DNA of 64,000 nucleotides, taken from positions 6,634,001 through 6,698,000 of the forward strand of contig NZ_CP108046.1 of NCBI RefSeq assembly GCF_041435115.1, in the 5' to 3' direction. Each line of letters begins with the position of its first letter. Within the stretch, counting starts at the first letter, position 1. Shown here piece after piece: positions 58,343-64,000 of the stretch. The notes beneath the pieces are model-generated. The model was not told the DNA's origin. It made no database searches and saw nothing but the letters and a program-made list of their open reading frames with translations. The stretch comes from Streptomyces sp. NBC_00289 (GTDB lineage Bacteria; Actinomycetota; Actinomycetes; Streptomycetales; Streptomycetaceae). A program made the position numbers and the translations under genes.

Positions 58343-59073
58343 TTGTGGTCCTCCGTGACGCCCAGGGCGGCCAGCAGCCGCTCCCGGTACTCGCCGAGCA
58401 GGGGATCCCGGTACGAGCGTGGATGCGGGCGGTCGATGGTCAGGTCGAGGCCGATACGGCCCCGGTCGAGGACGAGGACACGGTCGGCGAGCACGATCGC
58501 CTCGTCCACGTCGTGGGTGACGAGGAGAACCGAGGGGCGGTGACGCTCCCACAGTTCCCTGAGCAGGACGTGCATACGGATCCGGGTGAGCGCGTCCAGG
58601 GCGCCGAACGGCTCGTCGGCCAGCAGCAGTTCGGGCTCGCGGACCAGCGACCGGGCCAGTGCCGCGCGCTGTGCCTCGCCGCCCGACAGCTCGCTCGGCC
58701 AGGCCTTCTCGCGGCCCGCGAGGCCCACCTCGGCGAGGGCGGCGCGGGCCTTCTGCTCGGCCTCCTTGCCGTCGAGGCCGAGCAGCACGTTGGCGAGGAC
58801 GCGCCGCCAGGGCAGCAGCCGGGAGTCCTGGAAGACCACCGACACCCGTTCCGGGGCGGTCAGCTGTCCGCTTCCGGCGACCTGGTGGTCGAGGCCCGCG
58901 ACCGCTCGCAACAAGGTGCTCTTGCCGGAGCCGCTGTGTCCGAGCAGGGCGGTGAACTGCCCGGCCGGGAGGTCGAGGTCGAGGGCGTCGAGGACCGTGC
59001 GGCCGTCGAACGACCGGGTCAGACCGCGGAGGCGGACCGCGGGGCGGGTCAGTTGCTCAGCGTGCGGCGCCAT
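58339..59073 (-). CDS. ssuB: Sulfonate-type ABC transporter ATP-binding protein
   Basis: A 244-residue ATPase of the SsuB/TauB class: Walker A GHSGSGKST, Q-loop VVFQDSRLLPWRRVLANVLLGL, signature LSGGEAQR, Walker B LLLADEPFGALDALTR, switch LLVTHDVDEAI. The ATG overlaps the permease stop by 25 bp. It powers uptake by the neighbouring permease and binding protein. Confidence 0.95.
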   Translation of the reverse strand: MAPHAEQLTRPAVRLRGLTRSFDGRTVLDALDLDLPAGQFTALLGHSGSGKSTLLRAVAGLDHQVAGSGQLTAPERVSVVFQDSRLLPWRRVLANVLLGLDGKEAEQKARAALAEVGLAGREKAWPSELSGGEAQRAALARSLVREPELLLADEPFGALDALTRIRMHVLLRELWERHRPSVLLVTHDVDEAIVLADRVLVLDRGRIGLDLTIDRPHPRSYRDPLLGEYRERLLAALGVTEDHK

Positions 59074-59912
59074 GACAGCACCCTCCGTTCGATGAGACGG
59101 ACCGCGCTGTCGGAGACCAGACCGAAGACGCCGTAGATCAGCAGGCCGACCAGGATGACGTCGCTCTGGCCGTAGTTCTGGGCCTGGAACATCATGTAGC
59201 CGAGTCCGCTGGTGGCGTTGATCTGCTCCAGGACGACCAGGCCCAGCCAGGAGCCGGTCACCCCGAGGCGGAGTCCGACGAAGAAGCCGGGCAGGGCGCC
59301 GGGGATGACGATCTGCCGGATGAAGGCGAACCTGGACAGGCCCTGGACCTCGGCGAGTTCGACGTAGCGGTGGTCGATGCCGGACAGCGCGGCGTGCGTG
59401 TTGAGGTAGATCGGGATGTAGACGACGATCGCGATGATGGCGATCTTGAAGGTCTCGCCGATGCCCAGCCAGAGGATGAACAGCGGGATCAGACCGAGGG
59501 TCGGGATCGCCCGGTTGAGCTGCACCGTCCCGTCGATCAGGGCCTCGCCGGTCCGGCTGAGCCCGGCGGCCAGCGCGAGCGCGATGCCGGCGGTCAGCCC
59601 GATCGCGAAGCCGGATCCGGCCCGCTGCAGTGAGGTCAGGATGTCGGTCGGCAGCGTCCCGTCGGTCCACAGATGGCCGGTCGTCCGCAGAACAGTCCAG
59701 GGGGCCGGGATCGCGGCCGGGTCCAGTCGCCCGGCGGCGGAGGCGGCCGCCCACAGGGCGATGAAGAGGGCTGGCCCGACGAGCCGGGAGGCGGGCAGCC
59801 GCTTGCCGGGGGAGAGGCGGCGGCGCCTGCGGACCTGGGTGCCCTCCCCGGCCTCGACGCCGGGTGGGGCGTCCGCGATGGTGGTCGAAGCGGTCGAGGT
59901 GCTCGTCGTCAC
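59049..59912 (-). CDS. ssuC: Sulfonate-type ABC transporter permease
   Basis: A 287-residue permease with six helices. LVGPALFIALWAAASAAGRLDP is near 45-65 and the EAA loop is YVELAEVQGLSRFAFIRQIVIPGALPGFFVGLRLG. I chose the GTG at 59912, which has GGAGGTG well placed upstream; a GTG at 59921 that overlaps the previous stop is the alternative. A Ser/Thr-rich N-terminal tail precedes the helices. Confidence 0.93.
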   Translation of the reverse strand: MTTSTSTASTTIADAPPGVEAGEGTQVRRRRRLSPGKRLPASRLVGPALFIALWAAASAAGRLDPAAIPAPWTVLRTTGHLWTDGTLPTDILTSLQRAGSGFAIGLTAGIALALAAGLSRTGEALIDGTVQLNRAIPTLGLIPLFILWLGIGETFKIAIIAIVVYIPIYLNTHAALSGIDHRYVELAEVQGLSRFAFIRQIVIPGALPGFFVGLRLGVTGSWLGLVVLEQINATSGLGYMMFQAQNYGQSDVILVGLLIYGVFGLVSDSAVRLIERRVLSWRRTLSN

Positions 59913-59917
59913 GGCGC

Positions 59918-60985
59918 TCACCTCCGGTACTCCGCCGGTACGGACTTGGCCGCGATGCCCTCGAACCGCCGGTCGAAGAGCGAGCCGACCGTGAACTCCT
60001 TCACGAAGCCGCCCTCCGCCAGCAGATCCGCGGTCTCCTGCTCCCATGTGATGGCCTCGTCCCAACTCGGCGGAAAGAGCGGCTTGTTGGCAAGGTCGGT
60101 GATCGACTGCGCCTGGGGGAGGGTGAGGTTCTGCGTCTTGACGTAGAACTCCTTGTTCCAGACGTCGGGGTGCTCGTACTGCCATACCTGGCCCTTGGCC
60201 CAGTACGGGATGTACGCGGCGACCGCGGCCGCCTTCGCGGAGTCGGCCAGTACGGTGGCCGGCGCCCACAGCAGGTTGAGCAGGTCCACCACGTCGGTCG
60301 GGATGCTGCGGGCGCCCTTGGCCCCGTACTGCTGGAGGTAGGCGGGCGCCTGCTGGTTGGCGAGCGGAGCGACGTCGACCTGGCCCGACTGGAGGGCCGT
60401 GAGGAACTGGTTGCTGGTCAGCGGGACGAGCGTCACCTCGTCGTACGCCAGCCCGGCCTCCTTCAGCGCCCGCAGGAGGACGACCCCCTGTGCCTGGCCC
60501 TGCGAGAACGCGAGCTTCCTGCCCTTGAAGTCGGCGGTCGTACGGATGTCGCTGCCGGGCTTCGTGGCGAAGAGGTAGTTGGGCTTGCGGGTGACGTTGA
60601 TCGCGACGATCTTCGCGTCGTAGCCCTGGTAGTGCGCCTGGATCGGCGGGATTCCCGCGTTGTTGGCGACGTCCAGGGACTTGGCGCGGAAGGCGTTGAT
60701 GACGTCGGGGCCGGCGCCGATGTTCGCCCAGCTGCCGACCTCGAACGGCAGCTCGCCCAGCTTGGCCAGCTTGAACTGGAGCTGCTGGACGTTCTGGTAC
60801 GAGGCGATCTTCAGGCTGGTGCCGGCCGGGACCTTGTCGGCCAGCGGGGCCGTCGAGGCGCCCTTGGCCGTGGTGGCGGCGCTGCTCTGCGCGCACCCGC
60901 TCAGCCCGGCCGCGGCGGCCGTGACACCGAGCAGAGAGGTCAGGAACAGCCGCCGGTCGACGCCGGAGGCAGGCAGAGATGGCAT
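59918..60985 (-). CDS. ssuA: Sulfonate-type substrate-binding lipoprotein
   Basis: A 355-residue binding protein. The signal sequence combines a twin-arginine start (DRRLFLTSLLGVTAAAAG) with a lipobox, LSGC. Binding-domain segments IASYQNVQQLQFKLAKLGELPFEVGSWANIGAGPDVINAFRAKSLDVANNAGIP are typical of SsuA/NrtA-type proteins. The ATG has GGAG upstream. It is the first large gene after the leader peptide, with a 180-base untranslated stretch between. Confidence 0.93.
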   Translation of the reverse strand: MPSLPASGVDRRLFLTSLLGVTAAAAGLSGCAQSSAATTAKGASTAPLADKVPAGTSLKIASYQNVQQLQFKLAKLGELPFEVGSWANIGAGPDVINAFRAKSLDVANNAGIPPIQAHYQGYDAKIVAINVTRKPNYLFATKPGSDIRTTADFKGRKLAFSQGQAQGVVLLRALKEAGLAYDEVTLVPLTSNQFLTALQSGQVDVAPLANQQAPAYLQQYGAKGARSIPTDVVDLLNLLWAPATVLADSAKAAAVAAYIPYWAKGQVWQYEHPDVWNKEFYVKTQNLTLPQAQSITDLANKPLFPPSWDEAITWEQETADLLAEGGFVKEFTVGSLFDRRFEGIAAKSVPAEYRR

Positions 60986-61115
60986 GACGGAAACTCCGTA
61001 AACTGAAGTGGCGGGAATGCGCGCGCAATTCGGCCAGGGAAGAACCGGAAGTGCGGAAAGGGGTGCGGCAGGGCGCGGAAAAGGGGCGCGCGCAGAGGGC
61101 GCGGCAACGGGGATA

Positions 61116-61152
61116 CCGACGGAACGCCGGCGAAGAACTGACGGAACGTCAG
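61116..61152 (-). promoter_or_regulatory. Tandem hairpins downstream of the Cys leader peptide
   Basis: On the transcribed strand CTGACG-TTC-CGTCAG (61138-61152) is a perfect 6-bp hairpin. CCGGCG-TTC-CGTCGG (61116-61130) follows as a 6-bp hairpin with one G-T pair and the same loop. They begin 14 bases after the leader stop codon and could take part in attenuation. Confidence 0.5.
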
Positions 61153-61165
61153 CGCGTCAGCGGTG

Positions 61166-61201
61166 TCAGCAACAGAGGGTGCGACAGCTCGTGAGCAGCA
61201 T
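61166..61201 (-). CDS. Cysteine-ended leader peptide of the sulfonate operon
   Basis: An 11-residue frame reads MLLTSCRTLCC and stops. Three of 11 residues are Cys, with a terminal Cys-Cys. It lies 180 bases upstream of ssuA on the same strand. Tiny Cys-rich leaders before sulfur genes are known in mycobacteria, where ribosome stalling at Cys codons controls the downstream operon. The ATG at 61201 is seven bases after a minus-10, so translation may be leaderless. An in-frame ATG at 61207 with GGGAA upstream would add two residues. Confidence 0.7.
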   Translation of the reverse strand: MLLTSCRTLCC

Positions 61202-61238
61202 GAACATGATGTTCCCGGTCTCTCGTGGGGCCTGTCAA
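61202..61238 (-). promoter_or_regulatory. Promoter of the sulfonate operon leader
   Basis: On the minus strand a perfect TTGACA (61233-61238) is followed by 18 bases and GAACAT (61209-61214). Seven bases later comes the ATG at 61201. It lies directly after the ROK regulator's end, so the operon can be expressed independently of that gene. Confidence 0.65.
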
Positions 61239-61255
61239 CATTCGGAGTTTCTGAA

Positions 61256-62488
61256 TTAAGTCGGCTGAGGTGAGGAGCCCAGAGGATCCCGGAACAGCAT
61301 GTCCAGAGCGACCGATCCACCGGCTGTCGCCAATACGGAATCGGCGAAACTCGTCGGCGAAACCGACGCGGCGCGCTCCGGCCCGACCGATTCCCGCAAC
61401 GCGGCCAGGCAGTCCGCCCGGTACATCGCCCCGATCTCCGTGACGACGACCGTCTCCGGGTTCAGGATGTCGAGCAGCAGCGCCGCCGCCCGCCCCACCA
61501 TCCGGGACCGGTCCACCAGCAGCCGCGCGGCCACCGGATCGCCGGCCGCCGCCGCCTCCAGCACCCGCATCGGGTTCACCCCGTCCGTGACGCCCGCCTC
61601 GCGGGCCCGCCGGCACAGCGTCCGCTCGCTCAACTCGACCTGGAGGCAGCCCACGCGCCCGCACACGCACCGCTGGGTGCCGCCACCCAGGGGCAGATGG
61701 GCGATCGCCCCGGCCTGCGAACGGGGACCGTGGTGCACCTCGTCGTTGGTCGCGAACGCCGCGTCGACCATGTTGCCGACGAACAGGTGCAGCACGCTCC
61801 GGCTGCCCCGGGCCCGGCCGAACAGGCGCTCCGCGTTGACCAGCGCCCGCGCGTGCCCGTCCACATGGACCGGCAGCCCGGTGCGCGCGCCGAGCGCCTC
61901 GCCCACCGCCACGTCCCGCCAGCCCAGCAGCGGATGCTCGACCACGGTCCCGGAATCCCGGTCGACCCACCCGCCGGCGGCCACACCGACGCCCAGCGGC
62001 CGTCGGCCGGGAGCCCGGGCCAGCAGCGCCGCCAGTCCGTCGGCGGCGCGCTCCAACACCCACCCGGCATCGGTCCGTTCGTGCTTCAGCTGCCGCTCCG
62101 CCACCACCCGCCCGCGCAGATCGAGCAGCGCGACCGTGGTGTAGGGGACGGCGACATGGATCCCGCCCACCACGAACCGAGAGTCGTCCAGGTCGACGGG
62201 AAGGTGCGGCCGGCCCACCCCGCCGGAGCGGTGAGGCGCGGCGGCCTCGCGGATAAGCCCGAGCCGCGTGAACCGGGCGCAGTAGTCCGTCACCGACGCC
62301 GGGGAGAGGCCGGTCAGCCGGGCGATGCCGCTGCGCGCGACGGGTCCGTGCTCCAGCACGGACCGCAGCACGACGCTGGCACTGGTACGGCGCCGCTCGC
62401 TGTCGGCCGCGCGGGGCACGGGAGAGGAGGCGCCGGTGGAGTGGGCGCGGGAAGCAGGGGTGAAGGGAGGTGCCGCGGCATGGGGCAT
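61256..62488 (-). CDS. ROK-family regulator of the sulfonate operon
   Basis: A 410-residue regulator. After a Ser/Pro/Ala-rich N-terminal 30 residues, the winged helix is VLRSVLEHGPVARSGIARLTGLSPASVTDYCARFTRLGLI. The ROK domain has GIHVAVPYTTVALLDLRG and the zinc motif CVCGRVGC, with Glu following soon after. ROK proteins mostly sense sugars, so its place before a sulfonate importer suggests a sulfosugar or glycosidic sulfur source. ATG 62488, with GAGG nine bases upstream, is preferred over 62497. It is preceded by its own leader peptide. Confidence 0.86.
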   Translation of the reverse strand: MPHAAAPPFTPASRAHSTGASSPVPRAADSERRRTSASVVLRSVLEHGPVARSGIARLTGLSPASVTDYCARFTRLGLIREAAAPHRSGGVGRPHLPVDLDDSRFVVGGIHVAVPYTTVALLDLRGRVVAERQLKHERTDAGWVLERAADGLAALLARAPGRRPLGVGVAAGGWVDRDSGTVVEHPLLGWRDVAVGEALGARTGLPVHVDGHARALVNAERLFGRARGSRSVLHLFVGNMVDAAFATNDEVHHGPRSQAGAIAHLPLGGGTQRCVCGRVGCLQVELSERTLCRRAREAGVTDGVNPMRVLEAAAAGDPVAARLLVDRSRMVGRAAALLLDILNPETVVVTEIGAMYRADCLAALRESVGPERAASVSPTSFADSVLATAGGSVALDMLFRDPLGSSPQPT

Positions 62489-62555
62489 GGAGGTCATCCT
62501 CGGGAACGGGTCCGACACTGCGCCGTCTCGTGAGGGGAGGCGCGCCGGAGCCGCC

Positions 62556-62642
62556 TCACCCGGAGCGGCGACAGGCGGCCGTACCCACGCGTCGCAGGTC
62601 GACGTGGCGACGCGACGAGAAGTTCCGGGCCTGGGCAACCAT
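62556..62642 (-). CDS. RRHVDL-type leader peptide upstream of the ROK regulator
   Basis: A 28-residue frame starting at ATG 62642. It contains SSRRHVDLRRVGTAACRRSG; the RRHVDL-x-RV-x-x-x-x-C core is that of short peptides annotated as putative leader peptides in many Streptomyces, often before sulfur-assimilation genes. Its stop is 67 bases before the ROK start. A leaderless promoter lies directly upstream. The single late Cys codon is a possible stall site. Confidence 0.72.
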   Translation of the reverse strand: MVAQARNFSSRRHVDLRRVGTAACRRSG

Positions 62643-62678
62643 GCGTTCGAAGCTAGCAAAACGGTCGAGCGCTGCCCA
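62643..62678 (-). promoter_or_regulatory. Leaderless promoter of the RRHVDL leader peptide
   Basis: On the minus strand TGGGCA (62673-62678), 17 bases, then TAGCTT (62650-62655), with the ATG seven bases on. It is the same layout as the leader at 61166-61201. The rest of the gap to bioY (to 62946, 304 bp in all from the leader start) must hold the bioY promoter; I see no confident hexamers or further gene there. Confidence 0.55.
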
Positions 62679-62946
62679 GACGGTGACCGACGGGCGAGAC
62701 GGCCTCCGGAAACGGTGAGAACCCGTTTGGTGAGAACCTACAGACGCCGTCCCCACCCGTGCGTACGCAAAACCACTTCACCTCCGTGACCGGTATCACG
62801 CCGTACTCGGTGTGGAGCCCCATCATTGTCGGAAGCCCACCAAGCCCGCGTTCCAGCCTTTGTCGAGCGCTGACCATGATCGGCCCGAGGGCGCTGGGAT
62901 AGCGTCGCCGTGTCCCTACGTGCCCACACCCACCCGCGGAGTCCCC

Positions 62947-63534
62947 ATGAGCACCGCCGCCGTCGCCCCCGCCAGCACCGGGCAGGTCCTCGCCGACCTG
63001 ATCCCCGTCTCCCGTGTCCGGGACGTCGCGCTCGTGCTCGGCGGCGCCGCGCTCACCGGCCTCGCCGCCCAGATCGCCGTGCCCGTGCCCGGCTCCCCGG
63101 TGCCGGTCACCGGCCAGACCTTCGCCGCGCTGCTCGTCGGCGCCGGCCTGGGCGCCGGCCGCGGCTTCCTCGCGCTCGCCCTGTACGCGCTGGCCGGAGT
63201 CGTCGGCGTGCCGTGGTTCGCGAGCGGCACCTCGGGAGCCGGCGCCGTCTCCTTCGGTTATGTCCTCGGCATGATCCTCGCGTCCGCCGCCGTCGGCGCC
63301 CTGGCCCGCCGCGGCGCCGACCGTTCCGTCCTGCGGACGGCGGGCACCATGCTGCTCGGCGAGGCGATCATCTACGCCGTGGGCGTGCCGTATCTGGCCG
63401 CCTCCGCCGGCCTGTCGGCGAGCGCGGCGATCGCGGCCGGCCTCACCCCGTTCCTGCTCGGCGACGCCCTGAAGGCGGCCCTGGCGATGGGCGTGCTGCC
63501 CACCGCCTGGAAGCTCGTGCGGAAGCAGTCGTAG
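62947..63534 (+). CDS. bioY: BioY biotin transporter substrate-binding subunit
   Basis: A 195-residue membrane protein, the S-component of an ECF-type biotin importer. It has about six helices. The family motif region is PVPGSPVPVTGQTFAALLVGAGLGAGRGFLALALYALAGVVGVPWFA, and LGEAIIYAVGVPYL and LTPFLLGDALKAALA follow. The ATG is the first start after a short GC-rich lead. No EcfA or EcfT genes lie beside it, so it may work alone or with shared modules. Confidence 0.95.
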   Translation: MSTAAVAPASTGQVLADLIPVSRVRDVALVLGGAALTGLAAQIAVPVPGSPVPVTGQTFAALLVGAGLGAGRGFLALALYALAGVVGVPWFASGTSGAGAVSFGYVLGMILASAAVGALARRGADRSVLRTAGTMLLGEAIIYAVGVPYLAASAGLSASAAIAAGLTPFLLGDALKAALAMGVLPTAWKLVRKQS

Positions 63535-63549
63535 ACGTCGTCCCTACAT

Positions 63550-63600
63550 CTGTGACGGTCGTCCGTACGGCTGTGACGGTCGTCCGTACGGTTGTGACGG
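63550..63600. repeat. 21-bp tandem repeat after bioY
   Basis: CTGTGACGGTCGTCCGTACGG occurs twice in exact tandem (63550-63570 and 63571-63591), followed by a partial third copy to 63600. It lies between the bioY stop and the terminator. Confidence 0.85.
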
Positions 63601-63641
63601 CGGAGGCGTGACCCGGCGGGAGCCGTCGGGTCACGCCTCCG
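63601..63641. terminator. Bidirectional terminator between bioY and the LPxTG gene
   Basis: CGGAGGCGTGACCC and its complement form a perfect 14-bp stem with a 13-base loop. A GTCTTTTGT tail follows on the plus strand, and both neighbours converge on it. Confidence 0.9.
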
Positions 63642-63653
63642 GTCTTTTGTGGC

Positions 63654-64000
63654 TCAGGCCTCCCGCTGCGCCGGCCGGCGCAGCGACCACCAGAGCCCGG
63701 CGGCCCCCGCCGTCAGCAGTGCCGCGCCCGCCATGCCCAGCGGCAGGACGTCACGCCCGACACCGGTCTTCGGCAGCGCGTCGCCGCCCGGCCCCACCGG
63801 TGTGTTGTCGGTACCGAGCAGCAGCGGTGTGGCCGGGGCGTTCGGCGACGGGTTCGTCGTACCGAACGGAACCGGACCCTGCTGCCAGTACGTCTTCTTC
63901 CCGTCGCCGGTCTGCACGGGCAGACAGATCTTCCCGGTCTTTCCGAGATCGAATGTCGCGTCCACCGGGTACGACTTCGACTTGCCGGCCGCGAGATTGT
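63654..64000 (-). CDS. LPxTG-anchored surface protein, 5' part outside the window
   Basis: Only the C-terminal 115 residues are visible; the frame stays open to base 64000. The end is a classic sortase signal: LPKTG, then a hydrophobic stretch (VLPLGMAGAALLTAGAAGLWW) and a basic tail (SLRRPAQREA). The part before it is a beta-like domain (SKSYPVDATFDLGKTGKICLPV) and a Pro/Asn-rich linker. A sortase would link it to peptidoglycan. A GTG at 63965 could be taken as a start, but coding clearly continues upstream. Confidence 0.88.
   Translation of the reverse strand, partial: NLAAGKSKSYPVDATFDLGKTGKICLPVQTGDGKKTYWQQGPVPFGTTNPSPNAPATPLLLGTDNTPVGPGGDALPKTGVGRDVLPLGMAGAALLTAGAAGLWWSLRRPAQREA

Noticed and set aside
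63550..63600. Possible CRISPR repeats
   Set aside because: The 21-bp units are directly adjacent without spacers and no cas genes are present.

Overview
The window is high-GC DNA from an actinomycete, almost certainly a Streptomyces chromosome. Supporting signs are the dense gene packing with 4-bp start/stop overlaps, frequent GTG starts, several leaderless promoters, a PknG/GlnH/GlnX signalling locus, a mycothiol-type oxidoreductase behind a SigR-like promoter, paired PepN aminopeptidases, BioY and an LPxTG protein. No tRNA, rRNA, CRISPR array, insertion sequence or prophage was seen; this looks like core or near-core chromosome.

Layout. 1-6945 (minus): one operon of two large FtsX-type permeases and an ABC ATPase cut by the left edge. 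7168-8755: a truncated haemoglobin and a PCMT-family methyltransferase. 8765-19599 (minus): a seven-gene signalling locus, in transcription order GlnX membrane sensor, GlnH-like solute-binding protein, coiled-coil protein, PknG-like kinase (frameshifted just before its catalytic loop), PP2C phosphatase, VWA protein and FHA protein. This is the most interesting multi-gene system in the window. 19809-26535 (minus): a ROK-regulated sugar operon with solute-binding protein, two permeases, a GH4 6-phospho-glycosidase and a BadF-type sugar kinase. 26773-28688: an MscS channel and an HNH nuclease. 28969-31573 (minus): a PadR-ATPase-permease operon with a palindrome inside a leaderless promoter.

31769-37059 (plus): a small repeat protein abutting malQ, a small membrane protein, an ECF sigma factor with an extra N-terminal zinc-finger region, and an atypical SDR. 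37145-43042: PepN, a DUF1203 protein, aspartate-semialdehyde dehydrogenase, and an ECF sigma factor with a membrane partner. 43112-52229: a large secreted subtilase, CGNR regulator, VOC protein, flavin/PLP-oxidase-type protein, NUDIX hydrolase, a Tat-type metallophosphoesterase behind a PHO-box-like repeat, and an AbiEi/DUF559-like protein. 52423-55810: a second PepN and a mycothiol-nitroreductase-like DsbA protein. 56088-62642 (minus): a sulfonate-scavenging operon (TauD dioxygenase, FMN monooxygenase, SsuB, SsuC, SsuA) preceded by a tiny Cys-terminated leader peptide, and a ROK regulator that has its own RRHVDL-type leader peptide. 62947-64000: BioY, a strong terminator and the C-terminal part of an LPxTG surface protein.

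Many start sites were moved inward from the longest open frame because a Shine-Dalgarno sequence, a 4-bp overlap or a leaderless promoter supports the internal codon. All functions are assigned from motifs read by eye and from gene context; no database search was run.
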